A stretch of DNA of 57,600 nt from CAYJDR01 sp964368965 (GTDB lineage: Bacteria; Chrysiogenota; Deferribacteres; Deferribacterales; Mucispirillaceae): NCBI GenBank assembly GCA_964368965.1, contig CAYJDR010000011.1, positions 1 to 57,600 of the forward strand. Reading direction: 5' to 3'. Positions 44,142 to 52,932 of this stretch are shown here, one piece after another. A model generated the notes under the pieces. That model searched no databases. It saw nothing but the letters and a program-made list of their open reading frames with translations, and was not told the origin of the DNA. Position numbers and translations under genes: made by a program. Numbering within the stretch: position 1 is the first letter of the stretch; the number at the start of each line of letters is the position of its first letter.

Positions 44142-44699
44142 ATGATAAGCAGAAATAAGCCACATAATGGAATAGCAGATTTTGCAGTTGCACGTCGTAA
44201 GCGCAAGCCAGATTTTTTTGATGCTGTTGGCAAGGCGATTGATTGGGAACCAATTAGCAAATTTCTTAATAAAAAGCTTAATCGTAAAGCCAATGTAGTA
44301 GGTAACCCTGCATACCCTGCTTTGCTGATGTTCAAAATTTTACTCCTTCAAAAGTGGTATAAACTCAGTGACCCTGCCATGGAAGAAATGCTTATAAATC
44401 ATTTAGGTTTTCTTCGTTTTGTGGGGCTTTCTGTTGAGCAAGATGTTCCTGATGAAACAACCATTTGTCGTTTTCGTAATGGTTTAGTAGCTCTTGGGAT
44501 TTTGGAAAAAGTAAATGAAATGATATTGATGCAGCTTGAACATGCTGGCGTTTTAGTTCGCGAAGGTGCTATTGTTGATGCTAGTATCATTGAGTCGGCT
44601 TGTCGTCCTCGTAAAGTCACCGAGGTTATGCCAGAAGACCGCAATGAAACTGACTTAAACCAAGATACTAAGGCCTCTGAACAATTCTCTGAATTTTGA
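44142..44699 (+). pseudogene. IS5-type transposase, C-terminal part missing
   Basis: 185 residues of an IS5-group DDE transposase: KANVVGNPAYPALLMFKILLLQKWYKLSDPAMEEMLINHLGFLRFVGL, DVPDETTICRFRNGL and the first catalytic Asp in AIVDASIIES. Full-length members have about 300 or more residues with further Asp and Glu; here the frame ends at a stop shortly after SACRPRKVTEVMPEDRNETDL, so the catalytic half is gone. Start is ATG at 44,142 with GAGG upstream. An eight-bp inverted repeat (44,670-44,677 and 44,702-44,709) spans the truncation. A remnant, not an active element. Confidence 0.85.
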
Positions 44700-44819
44700 T
44701 TGAGGCCTTAATTTTAAAAAGCACTACCGACTTAAATAGTAAACGAACGTAATCCCTTCATAAGCCAAACATAAAAAACACTTTATACAATCCTCATACA
44801 GGTACCATACTTCCCTTAA

Positions 44820-46253
44820 CTATTCAGAGTGTCTTTTATGAAGCACGCCCCAAGGAAAGGTAGCGACAGGTTTATAGTTTTCGTGCGTAAAATCAGCATC
44901 TCCCACAATGAAATCATATTTTTGCACATACTCTTCCGGCGCGGTGCGACCAAAAAGATATTTTTGATTTTCCGGACCTTGCCCTGTGGGTTCAGAAAAA
45001 ATACGCTGTTGAGGTAAGGCACCTGTAGCCACATACACACGGCATCCCGGCACGCGGTTAAGATTTAAAATAGCACTATCTTTATGCACTCCAGTTTCTT
45101 GGAGCAAAGCCTTTTCCTCTTGCAGGGGCGTCGAATCAAAGCGTAACACACCTTTTATTCCTGTGGCCGCCAAAACCAAACAAAGAAAAAGCGTGCAAAT
45201 TTTAGGCGTGGTCATCTTTTGCAAAAGAGCATAACGAGTATACACTCTTTGCCACCATTCTTGCGCCGCAAGCCCCAAAGTAGGCATGGCTGCATAGCAA
45301 AGAAAGAAATGTGCAGGTAAAAGAGTTATCATATAATGATGATAAGCACGCCCAGCAAGTAAGCAGCCTATGAACAAGGTGGCGAAAAAAAGCACAATAG
45401 ACTGTAAGGTAAGAATATTTCTTTGCTTTAGCACAAGCCAGCCCATCAATAAGCTATCCATTATAAGCGTTGGGGTGTATCGCCAAGCCATTTTGAGCAT
45501 GCCTTCTGACGCATCATCATGGCTTACATATGTAAGATTATACCATAGAGCACCGTCTAGCAGTAAAGACAAAGCGTCATGCATATAAAAATATAGAGCG
45601 GTGGGCAACATGATACTTAAAAAGCCCATCAAGGCTGCCACAAAAGCTTGCCTCCACTGTTCAAGCGAGCGCAACTGACAAAAGGCAAAAAAACATACGA
45701 CTAAAGGTACAATGGCATTGTTCATTCGAAATAAAAAAGTAACCGCACCACATAATCCATAAAGAAAAAAGCGCCATTTCAATGAAGTATTTTGACTAAA
45801 GAAAGCAACAATACAGGCCATGGCAAAAACAAGGCAATACTCCTCAGTAAAGTTACCGCCATTATGCGCTTTACCTAATAATATAATGACACCTGAGAGT
45901 AATGCCCATAAGCCATAGGTGGAATTTTTCCTAAAAAGCCAAAAGGTAAGAGCAAGCCATGCCATGCCAAAGAGCACTCCCAAAAGCACAATGCCAAGCT
46001 CTGCCTGTTCGAAACCTTGCCCCATGGCCATGCCTAGCATATTCACAAAAAATATGGCTGGCCCTTTATGATCAAAAAGATCCACATAAGGCAAGAGCCC
46101 TTGTAGCCATCCATGCCCCATGGTTGCAAAAAGTGCTGTATCTCCTGTGCCAACAATGCCGGGCAAGAGCCTATTGTCTAACAAAACAAAGAATATATAG
46201 GCAGCACAAGGAAGTGCATAAGGAAGCCATCTTTTAAGGAAAACAGTATGCAT
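44820..46253 (-). CDS. GT-C/ArnT-like membrane glycosyltransferase, copy 1
   Basis: 477 residues with about ten membrane helices. The first periplasmic loop has GTGDTALFATMGHGWLQGLLPYVDLFDHKGPAIFFVNML, the PMT/ArnT-type pattern with Asp residues followed by Y-x-D-x-x-DHKGP. The C-terminal soluble tail ends in a conserved-looking domain (GCRVYVATGALPQQRIF...DFIVGDADFTHENYK). The gene at 46,789 is a close paralogue along the whole length. AGAGAG ribosome site. Likely transfers a polyprenyl-phosphate sugar supplied by the GtrB-type enzyme nearby. Confidence 0.8.
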   Translation of the reverse strand: MHTVFLKRWLPYALPCAAYIFFVLLDNRLLPGIVGTGDTALFATMGHGWLQGLLPYVDLFDHKGPAIFFVNMLGMAMGQGFEQAELGIVLLGVLFGMAWLALTFWLFRKNSTYGLWALLSGVIILLGKAHNGGNFTEEYCLVFAMACIVAFFSQNTSLKWRFFLYGLCGAVTFLFRMNNAIVPLVVCFFAFCQLRSLEQWRQAFVAALMGFLSIMLPTALYFYMHDALSLLLDGALWYNLTYVSHDDASEGMLKMAWRYTPTLIMDSLLMGWLVLKQRNILTLQSIVLFFATLFIGCLLAGRAYHHYMITLLPAHFFLCYAAMPTLGLAAQEWWQRVYTRYALLQKMTTPKICTLFLCLVLAATGIKGVLRFDSTPLQEEKALLQETGVHKDSAILNLNRVPGCRVYVATGALPQQRIFSEPTGQGPENQKYLFGRTAPEEYVQKYDFIVGDADFTHENYKPVATFPWGVLHKRHSE

Positions 46254-46558
46254 AAAAACTCTCTCTAGTGGTGAAAAATGCGTTAACTTTTCGTATACAT
46301 ACAGTGGAATATTCCTAGAGTAAAGAAAATAGCATCCCCTGTGAGACTTCGCTCTTTAGCCTCTACTTTGCCTTATCAGTAAGCTAGTTTTTATACATAA
46401 AACATTCATTTACCTTCAAATAAAAACGCCACCTTAAACATTCTGCAAAAATTGGTAAAGCAAGATAGCAGAGTTCGCGTGCTCTCTTTTTCAAAACGCT
46501 TTTTTTGCACAAGAATTCTATAAATTTTTCAATAGAACATCTGACACAAAATTAGAGG
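46254..46558. other. Gene-free stretch between the duplicated GT-C gene and a GtrB fragment
   Basis: No gene seen. The part next to copy 1 (TAGAGTAAAGAAAATA at 46,316-46,331 and a GGTGAAAA motif) recurs upstream of copy 2 (48,284-48,299), so the duplicated unit includes upstream sequence. The remainder shows nothing recognisable. Confidence 0.6.
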
Positions 46559-46792
46559 TTGATGCCGATACTTTCCTTGCTCTATGCGGCCTACATGGTG
46601 CTGGACAAGCTTATCAATGGCAATCCCGTTCCCGGCTATCCGTCTCTCATGACAGCAGTGCTCTTTTTAGGCGACGTACAACTTATCAGCCTTGGAGTCC
46701 TGGGTGAGTATCTTGGCCGGGTTTACACCGAAGTGAAGCAGCGCCCGCGTTATATCATTGAAAAAACTTTTAATGTGGAAAAGAAAAACTAG
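46559..46792 (+). pseudogene. C-terminal fragment of a GtrB-type glycosyltransferase
   Basis: The 77-codon frame encodes only the last two membrane helices and tail of a GtrB protein: SLLYAAYMVLDKLINGNPVPGYPSLMTAVLFLGDVQLISLGVLGEYLGRVYTEVKQRPRYIIEK. The complete GtrB at 48,871 has the equivalent segment at its C-terminus. No catalytic domain precedes it and no ribosome site of quality is present. It sits between the two GT-C copies with its end overlapping copy 2 by four bases, so it marks a past recombination. Confidence 0.85.
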
Positions 46793-48219
46793 GGTTGCCT
46801 TTTATAAAGAATTCCCCAAGAAAAAGTGGCGGCATAGGTGTAGCTATCATGCGTAAAGTCTGCATCTGCCACAATGAAATCGTATTTTTGCGCATAATCT
46901 TCTGGTGCTGTACGGCCAAAAAGATATTTTTGATTTTGCGGCCCTTGCCCTGTAGGTTCAAAGAAAATGCGTTGGCGAGGTAACACTCCTGCCGCCACAA
47001 AAACACGTCCGCCGCGCACCTTATTAAGATTCAAAATGGCACTGTCTTTATGCACGCCAGCTTCATGAAGTAAAGCTTTTTCCTTTTGCAAAGGGGTGGG
47101 GTCAAAACGAAATACGGTTTTCCCCCCCACGGCAAGTAAAGCTACACAAAGAAAAATTATGCAAGCCTTAGGCGTAGTCACTTTTTGCACAAAAACAAAG
47201 CGCGTATATACCCCTTGCCACCACTTTTGCACCGCAGGCCCCAAAGTGGGCATGACTGCATAGCACAGAAAAATATGCGCCGGCAAAAGGTTTATCATAT
47301 AATGCCCATAGGTGCGCCCAGAGAGCAAACAACCTATACCAAGGGTGGCAAAAAAAAGAATACTAGCCTGTAGAGTGCGAACATCTCTTTGTTTCGCCAC
47401 AATCCAGGCTAGTAATAAGCCATCCATTATCAAAGTAGGACCAAACCACCATGCTAAGGTCTGCATGCCCTGCAAAGCGTCACTATTATCTACGTATGTA
47501 AAGTTATAGCGAAGAGCAGCGTCTATGAGTAGTGATAATGCATCGTGAGCATAAAAATACAACAGAGATGGCGCCATTACGATTAAAAATCCCACCAACG
47601 CCGCCACAAAAGCATCTTTCCATTGAGCAAAAGTTCTCAACTGGCAAAAAGAAAAAATACATACCATAAACGGCACAATGGCATTATTCATGCGAAATAA
47701 AAAAGTTGCCGCGCCGCATAGACCATAGAGAAAAAATTGCCACCTCAGTGAAATATTTTGACTAAAGAAAGCCACAACACAGGCCATGGCAAAAACAAGA
47801 CAATACTCTTCAGTAAAATTACCGCCATTATGCGCATCACGCATAAGCACCACGATACTGGTAAGCAAAGTCCACAGGCCATAGGTTGGATTTTTTCTAA
47901 ACAGCCAAAAAGCAAGAGCAAGCCATGCCGCGCCAAAGAGCACTTCCAAAAGTACAATGCCTAGTTCTATTTGCTCAAAGCCTTGCCCCATGGCCACACC
48001 GAGCATATTCACAAAAAAGATAGCCGGTCCCTTATGATCAAAAAGATCCACATAAGGCAAGACTCCCTGTAACCACGCATGGCCAAAAGTTGCAAAGAGC
48101 GCTGTGTCCCCTGCTCCGGCAATGCCTGGCAAGAGTCTATTATCGAGCACAACAAAAAAGACATACGCTAGACAAGGAAGCACAAAAGGAAGATATTTTT
48201 TAAGCTTGGCAGTGTACAT
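46789..48219 (-). CDS. GT-C/ArnT-like membrane glycosyltransferase, copy 2
   Basis: 476 residues, aligned end to end with the protein at 44,820 without large gaps: the same LPGIxGxGDTALFATxGHxWLQGxLPYVDLFDHKGPAIFFVNMLGxAMGQGFEQ start and the same tail (QRIFFEPTGQGPQNQKYLFGRTAPEDYAQKYDFIV). Divergence is spread along the gene, mostly conservative, so both copies seem under selection. AAGAGAA ribosome site. Divergent from gtrA at 48,362. Confidence 0.8.
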   Translation of the reverse strand: MYTAKLKKYLPFVLPCLAYVFFVVLDNRLLPGIAGAGDTALFATFGHAWLQGVLPYVDLFDHKGPAIFFVNMLGVAMGQGFEQIELGIVLLEVLFGAAWLALAFWLFRKNPTYGLWTLLTSIVVLMRDAHNGGNFTEEYCLVFAMACVVAFFSQNISLRWQFFLYGLCGAATFLFRMNNAIVPFMVCIFSFCQLRTFAQWKDAFVAALVGFLIVMAPSLLYFYAHDALSLLIDAALRYNFTYVDNSDALQGMQTLAWWFGPTLIMDGLLLAWIVAKQRDVRTLQASILFFATLGIGCLLSGRTYGHYMINLLPAHIFLCYAVMPTLGPAVQKWWQGVYTRFVFVQKVTTPKACIIFLCVALLAVGGKTVFRFDPTPLQKEKALLHEAGVHKDSAILNLNKVRGGRVFVAAGVLPRQRIFFEPTGQGPQNQKYLFGRTAPEDYAQKYDFIVADADFTHDSYTYAATFSWGILYKRQP

Positions 48220-48361
48220 ACAAATTCTCTTAATAGGTGAAACAAGATATATCTTGCTTTGAGTACCTACAATGAAAGGTGCTTAGAGTAAAGAAAATAT
48301 ACGTACAAACTTCGTTTTAAAAATTATACATAGGCGTACACCTAACCTTCCTAAAAGGAAC

Positions 48362-48886
48362 ATGAAAAGTATTTTCTTGAACAACAAAGCCTTTCTTTAT
48401 ACATTGCACGCGTTGGCTGCACCTTTAACAAGCCAAAATACGAAAATACTCTATGGAAAATATGCCCCAATGATACAACACTTTTTTCTTTTACCTGAGA
48501 AAATCCGCTTTCTCTTTGTGGGCGGCCTTAATACAGGCATAAGCTACATTCTCTTTGTGATCTTGCTCTTTTTTATGGGCGAAGCTCATTACCAAAAAGC
48601 TTTGGCTTTAGCATGGATTCTCTCTTCTTTCATTTCTTTTACCATGCAAAAGATTTTTGTTTTTCAAAGTAAAGGAGCGTGGCTGGCTGAATACGTGCGC
48701 TGTCTTGCCACATGGGCCATTGCCTATGCCATCAATGCGGGAGTGTTGGAACTCTCTGTGCGCTATGCTGAGTTGCCCCCGTATGCGGCACAACTTTTTG
48801 CCCTGGCATTTACCACCATATTGACCTATTTTTTATTTAAATATTTTGCCTTTAAGCCAAAGGATGCCTCATGCCCAAACAAATAG
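48362..48886 (+). CDS. gtrA: GtrA-family membrane protein
   Basis: GtrA flippase-like protein. The core begins at IRFLFVGGLNTGISYILFVIL and has four membrane helices, ending TILTYFLFKYFAFKP. The 174-residue form starts at 48,362 with AAGGA very close; ATG at 48,470 would give 138 residues, nearer the usual GtrA size, so the start is uncertain. It overlaps gtrB by 16 bases. GtrA-type proteins are thought to flip undecaprenyl-phosphate-sugar made by GtrB for GT-C transferases such as those just upstream. Confidence 0.82.
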   Translation: MKSIFLNNKAFLYTLHALAAPLTSQNTKILYGKYAPMIQHFFLLPEKIRFLFVGGLNTGISYILFVILLFFMGEAHYQKALALAWILSSFISFTMQKIFVFQSKGAWLAEYVRCLATWAIAYAINAGVLELSVRYAELPPYAAQLFALAFTTILTYFLFKYFAFKPKDASCPNK

Positions 48887-49821
48887 CTTTTGTTGTGCCC
48901 TGCTATAACGAAGAAGCCGTCTTACACGATAGTAAGGAAAAACTCTTAGCCTTACTCAAAGATATGATTAGCCAAAACCTCATTGCTGAAACATCCGCCA
49001 TATATTTTGTGGATGATGGCAGTAAGGATACAACATGGCAACTCATAGAAAGCTATAGCCAGCAATCTCCCCATATTCAGGGTATTAAATTGGCGCATAA
49101 TGTGGGACATCAAAAGGCATTACTGGCAGGATTACTCAGTGCTGAAGGCGATGCGCTCATATCCATTGACGCCGACTTACAGGACGATATTGCCGTTATT
49201 CCTCGTATGGTGCAAAGCTACTTAGCTGGGCATGAAGTGGTTTTTGGTGTGCGAGAATCTCGCGAAAGCGATACCTTTTTCAAAAAAGCCACAGCAGAAG
49301 GCTTTTACACCATTATGCAGAAGCTGGGCGTGGAAATGGTCTATAATCACGCCGATTTTCGCCTACTTTCGCGTGAGGCCGTGGAAGCCCTTCGCGGCTA
49401 CAAAGAAGTCAATCTTTTCTTACGTGCTCTCATTCCCCTCTTGGGCTTTTCTGTGGATTATGTATCCTATGCCAGATTAGAACGCCTTGCCGGTGAATCA
49501 AAATATCCCCTGCATAAAATGCTCTCTTTCGCTTGGGACGGCATCACTTCTTTTTCCGTGGTGCCCTTACGCATTATTACGGTGCTCGGCTTTAGTACGG
49601 CACTCCTTTCTGGCCTTTATGCCCTCTTTGTTCTCTACCAAGCTTTCTTCACTGACCAACTCATAGAAGGCTGGGCCACCACCACCATTCTTATTCTTTT
49701 CTTGGGTGGTGTACAGTTACTGTGCGTAGGTCTATTGGGCGAATATGTGGGAAAAATGTACCAAGAGGTCAAAGGGCGTCCGCGTTATCATATAGAAAAA
49801 AATACAGCTGAAAAAGAATAA
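48871..49821 (+). CDS. gtrB: GtrB-type undecaprenyl-phosphate glycosyltransferase
   Basis: 316 residues. GT2 domain: AFVVPCYNEEAVLHDS, IYFVDDGSKDTTW, KLAHNVGHQKALLAGLLSAEGDALISIDADLQDDIAVIPRM (DADLQDD metal site), HADFRLLSREAVEAL. Two C-terminal membrane helices follow (about 230-290) with VQLLCVGLLGEYVGKMYQEVKGRPRYHIEK. Loads a sugar on undecaprenyl phosphate. A clear terminator follows at 49,829-49,860. Two separate fragments of related genes occur at 46,559 and 51,512. Confidence 0.9.
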   Translation: MPKQIAFVVPCYNEEAVLHDSKEKLLALLKDMISQNLIAETSAIYFVDDGSKDTTWQLIESYSQQSPHIQGIKLAHNVGHQKALLAGLLSAEGDALISIDADLQDDIAVIPRMVQSYLAGHEVVFGVRESRESDTFFKKATAEGFYTIMQKLGVEMVYNHADFRLLSREAVEALRGYKEVNLFLRALIPLLGFSVDYVSYARLERLAGESKYPLHKMLSFAWDGITSFSVVPLRIITVLGFSTALLSGLYALFVLYQAFFTDQLIEGWATTTILILFLGGVQLLCVGLLGEYVGKMYQEVKGRPRYHIEKNTAEKE

Positions 49822-49828
49822 AATTAGA

Positions 49829-49860
49829 AAAGGCGCTGCGTTAAAAAGTAGCGCCTTTTT
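49829..49860 (+). terminator. Terminator after gtrB
   Basis: AAAGGCGCT pairs with AGCGCCTTT around a 12-base loop and is followed by more Ts; it lies eight bases after the gtrB stop. Confidence 0.85.
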
Positions 49861-50055
49861 AGTCTATCCTGCAAGGAATCACTCTATACTAACGCTACTC
49901 AGCCAAGACATAAAACTTACTACTAAAATACAAAAATCTTTTTTCACATGCACTTTTCTTGAGAGTGGCACTTTACAGCAAGTTTTTTCCCGTGCTACAT
50001 TTACAGGAAACTCAGTGGGAGTTCTTTATTAATTGTAACAGCGGAGGTTTCTTTA

Positions 50056-51093
50056 ATGCAACGTGTCTACAGTTTTATGCTCATCTTTGTGCTAACAGCC
50101 ATGCTGTCACCCTTTTCAGCACAAGCGAAAAAGGCCATTAGTGTTCAAGACTTAGGTGGTTATCACATAGGTGGTAATGAAGTGCAATTAAAAGGCTTGC
50201 CAGTGGAAGAAAAAGCCCTCACTCCAGGGGGGCCCGTACGCAAGCTTGACCCCAATGGAGAATTTGAAGCAGGTCAGATGTATGTCCAGTATGTACATCT
50301 GGAAAGCCCTAAGGCCAAGTATCCTCTTTTATTATGGCATGGCGGTGGACTCACAGGCGCTACCTGGGAAAACACCCCCGATGGCAGAGATGGCTGGCAA
50401 ATGTACTTCTTACGCCAAGGGCACAATGTGTATATCTCCGACGCAGTGGAGCGCGGACGCGCCAGCTGGGCAAAATTTCCTGAGATAAATACCACAGCTC
50501 CGGTGTTTCGTTCCAAACAAGACGCATGGCGTATTTTCCGTTTCGGCCCCACATACGACAAGATTTCTGAACGTAAGCCCTTTGCCGGGCAACTCTTCCC
50601 CGTAGATAAATTTGACCAGTTTATGAAAGGAAGTGTACCCCGCTGGACCAGTTCCAATGCGTGGATATTAAAGGCCTATGGGCAATATGTTTCTAGCTTT
50701 AAAGATGGCTGTGTTATTGTAGCTCATAGTCAATCGGCTAACTTTGCCCTCACCACAGCCCTTGCCCATGCTAACAATGTAAAAGGCTTAATCATTCTTG
50801 AAGGTTCCGGCGCCCCAAAAGTTGACGGAACCGATTTTGCCAGCATCAAGCACATACCCCAACTACATATTTGGGGAGATTACATGGAAGAATCCCCCAT
50901 CTGGCAAAAATACCAAGTAAATGTAAAGGCTTTTGCCGACGCTTCCAAAAAAGCCGGCGCTTCCGTTACGTGGATTGCATTGCCGGAAATAGGCATCAAA
51001 GGCAACAGTCATATGATTTATCAAGACAAAAACTCGGATGACATAGCTGCTCTTGTTCAAAAATGGATGCAAGAGCAGGGTCTTATGAAATAA
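50056..51093 (+). CDS. Secreted alpha/beta hydrolase (esterase-like)
   Basis: 345 residues with a signal peptide (MQRVYSFMLIFVLTAMLSPFSAQA, cleavage after AQA about residue 24). The alpha/beta fold shows in YPLLLWHGGGLTGATWENTPDGRDGW (oxyanion HGGG), VIVAHSQSANFALTTALAH (nucleophile Ser in H-S-Q-S) and a late His in IKGNSHMIYQDKNSDDIA. It would act in the periplasm. GGAGG lies eight bases before the start. Substrate unknown; it does not fit any glycan step directly and may be a bystander gene or an O-acyl esterase. Confidence 0.82.
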   Translation: MQRVYSFMLIFVLTAMLSPFSAQAKKAISVQDLGGYHIGGNEVQLKGLPVEEKALTPGGPVRKLDPNGEFEAGQMYVQYVHLESPKAKYPLLLWHGGGLTGATWENTPDGRDGWQMYFLRQGHNVYISDAVERGRASWAKFPEINTTAPVFRSKQDAWRIFRFGPTYDKISERKPFAGQLFPVDKFDQFMKGSVPRWTSSNAWILKAYGQYVSSFKDGCVIVAHSQSANFALTTALAHANNVKGLIILEGSGAPKVDGTDFASIKHIPQLHIWGDYMEESPIWQKYQVNVKAFADASKKAGASVTWIALPEIGIKGNSHMIYQDKNSDDIAALVQKWMQEQGLMK

Positions 51094-51117
51094 AAAACCA
51101 TAATACCTAACTCACCT

Positions 51118-51155
51118 AAATATAGCGCCAAAGCACGCACTTTGGCGCTATATTT
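51118..51155. terminator. Bidirectional terminator
   Basis: A 16-bp perfect stem (51,118-51,133 with 51,140-51,155) with a six-base loop and A/T-rich ends serves both the hydrolase gene and the convergent small gene at 51,159. Confidence 0.85.
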
Positions 51156-51158
51156 ACT

Positions 51159-51365
51159 TTAACGTGAACATCGCCCTCTGCCTGCAGTGACCTCATGCTT
51201 TTCCCACTTCATACAGCGAGACCCTATACATCGCTCATAGACATACTTTGAGGTTGATTCTGACCGAGTACCATTTGTCTTGTTGATCTGCTTAATTTCT
51301 TTTTCCTCTTTAGCAACCATATAAGGGCATATTTTACCCTTAGCTTCATTTTCAGTGTGATACAT
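51159..51365 (-). CDS. Small Cys-containing protein (68 aa)
   Basis: A strong GGAGGT site before the start and a shared terminator after the stop support a real gene. The sequence has KICPYM near residue 12 and RCIGSRCMKWE near 45, with a final GRCSR: four to five cysteines in the pattern C...C-x4-C-x(n)-C seen in short conserved proteins of anaerobes, where a metal or Fe-S site is possible. Function unknown. Confidence 0.7.
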   Translation of the reverse strand: MYHTENEAKGKICPYMVAKEEKEIKQINKTNGTRSESTSKYVYERCIGSRCMKWEKHEVTAGRGRCSR

Positions 51366-51733
51366 ATATTACCTCCAAGAAAATTTTACCTCTGCGGAAG
51401 AGAAGCATAACATTTTATATATCAAAAATACTATATACGCAAGTTGGCTCAAATAATCATCTTTAACTTTCTTCCACCTATGGCCTTGAGCACCCCACTT
51501 CCTCCCCCTGCGCCAGATTGGAACGCCTTGCTAGTGAATTCAAATATCCTTTGTACAAAATGCTTTCCTTGCTTGGGGCGGCATCACTTCTTTGCGATAA
51601 ATGAGAACATTATAACATTCAAACACTTGCCAACACATGAGCTTTTATTGTAATATTCATTGGTATTATGCAAAAGAACGTTCCCTAATTGGTCTCATAG
51701 GCAGATCATAACTTTTTATATACCTAGGAAAGT
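51366..51733. other. Intergenic stretch with a decayed gtrB piece
   Basis: No intact gene. It contains an 83-bp relic of gtrB (51,511-51,593). The remainder before the wbpB start (AGGAAAGT ribosome site just before 51,734) should hold the wbpB promoter, but I cannot pick one with confidence. Confidence 0.6.
51511..51593 (+). pseudogene. 83-bp relic of gtrB
   Basis: Runs parallel to 49,471-49,553 of gtrB: shared GCCAGATT-GAACGCCTTGC, GTGAAT-CAAATATCC and GGCGGCATCACTTC/GGACGGCATCACTTC. By eye roughly four of five bases agree, with frame-breaking changes. The equivalent protein segment is ARLERLAGESKYPLHKMLSF. A degraded duplicate or recombination scar. Confidence 0.85.
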
Positions 51734-52786
51734 ATGTTCCCTATAATTAAAGACAGAAAAATAAAAGTAGCCATCATAGGTTGTGGGCGTATTTCTAATA
51801 ATCATTTTGGTTCTTTGGAAAAACATTCAGCAGACTTTGAATTGGTTGCCATTTGCGATGATAACCCTGCCCTTGCCACAGAATTTTCTAAAAAATACGA
51901 TGTGCCAGGATATGAAAACTACAGCAAGCTACTACTAGAATGTGATTGCGATGTGGTGTCCTTATGCACCCCCTCAGGTTTGCATGCTGCACAAACCATT
52001 GCCGCGGCTAAAGCTGGGAAACATGTCATCACCGAAAAACCCATGGCCACACGCTGGAAAGACGGCCTCGCCATGGTGAAAGCCTGTGATGACGCCAACG
52101 TCCGTCTATTTGTCATTAAACAGAACCGACGCAACGATACTTTACAATTACTAAAGCGCGCCATAGACGAAAAACGTTTTGGCCGCATCCATATGGTTCA
52201 TATAAATATTTTTTGGTCACGCCCTCAAGAGTATTACGATTCAGCAAAATGGCGTGGCACATGGGAAATGGATGGTGGAGCTTTCATGAACCAAGCCAGC
52301 CACTATGTAGATTTATTGGAATGGCTCATAGGCCCCATTGCAGATGTACAAGCCATGACGGGCACATTGGCTCGCGACATTCAAGTGGAGGACTCTGGGG
52401 TGCTCAATGTTAGATGGCGCTCTGGTGCTTTGGGATCCATGGCTGTAACCATGCTTACATATCCCAAAAATCTCGAAGGCTCCATCACCATCATTGGAGA
52501 AAAAGGCACCGCGCGAATAGGCGGCGTAGCTGTTAATGACATCCAAATTTGGGATTTTGCGGAAAAAAAAGACTATGATGAACAGGTTCAAGCGGCCAAC
52601 TATCAAACAACCTCTGTCTATGGATTTGGACATCCCCTCTACTTCAAAAACATCATTGATGTGTTGCGTGGTGAAGCAGAGCCTGAAACAGATGGCCGAG
52701 AAGGATTAAAATCTTTAGAAGTCCTCATTGCGGCTTATTTAAGTGCCCGAGACAACGTAACCATATCTTTACCTTTAGAGTATTAA
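51734..52786 (+). CDS. wbpB: UDP-GlcNAcA 3-dehydrogenase (WbpB/WlbA)
   Basis: Gfo/Idh/MocA oxidoreductase (350 aa). KVAIIGCGRISNNHFGSL is the NAD site; CTPSGLHAAQTIAAAKAGKHVITEKPMA carries the catalytic EKP; RLFVIKQNRRNDTLQLLKRAIDEKRFGRIHMVHINIFWSRPQEYYD and GGAFMNQASHYVDLLEWLIGP are typical of WlbA. It oxidises C3 of UDP-GlcNAc uronic acid on the path to UDP-GlcNAc(3NAc)A. First gene of a plus-strand set with wbpE and wbpD. Confidence 0.9.
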   Translation: MFPIIKDRKIKVAIIGCGRISNNHFGSLEKHSADFELVAICDDNPALATEFSKKYDVPGYENYSKLLLECDCDVVSLCTPSGLHAAQTIAAAKAGKHVITEKPMATRWKDGLAMVKACDDANVRLFVIKQNRRNDTLQLLKRAIDEKRFGRIHMVHINIFWSRPQEYYDSAKWRGTWEMDGGAFMNQASHYVDLLEWLIGPIADVQAMTGTLARDIQVEDSGVLNVRWRSGALGSMAVTMLTYPKNLEGSITIIGEKGTARIGGVAVNDIQIWDFAEKKDYDEQVQAANYQTTSVYGFGHPLYFKNIIDVLRGEAEPETDGREGLKSLEVLIAAYLSARDNVTISLPLEY

Positions 52787-52932
52787 ATACCCACACGGTG
52801 CGCCATGAAGGGTTGAAAAACAAAGCTGCCGTTGAGGGCTTTGGCTATCGCGTAACTATGAGATAACTTATAGATAGTGTCGTCAGATTTTCCGAAACAA
52901 TATGGGACTTATAAAAATTTTAGAGGTATTCC

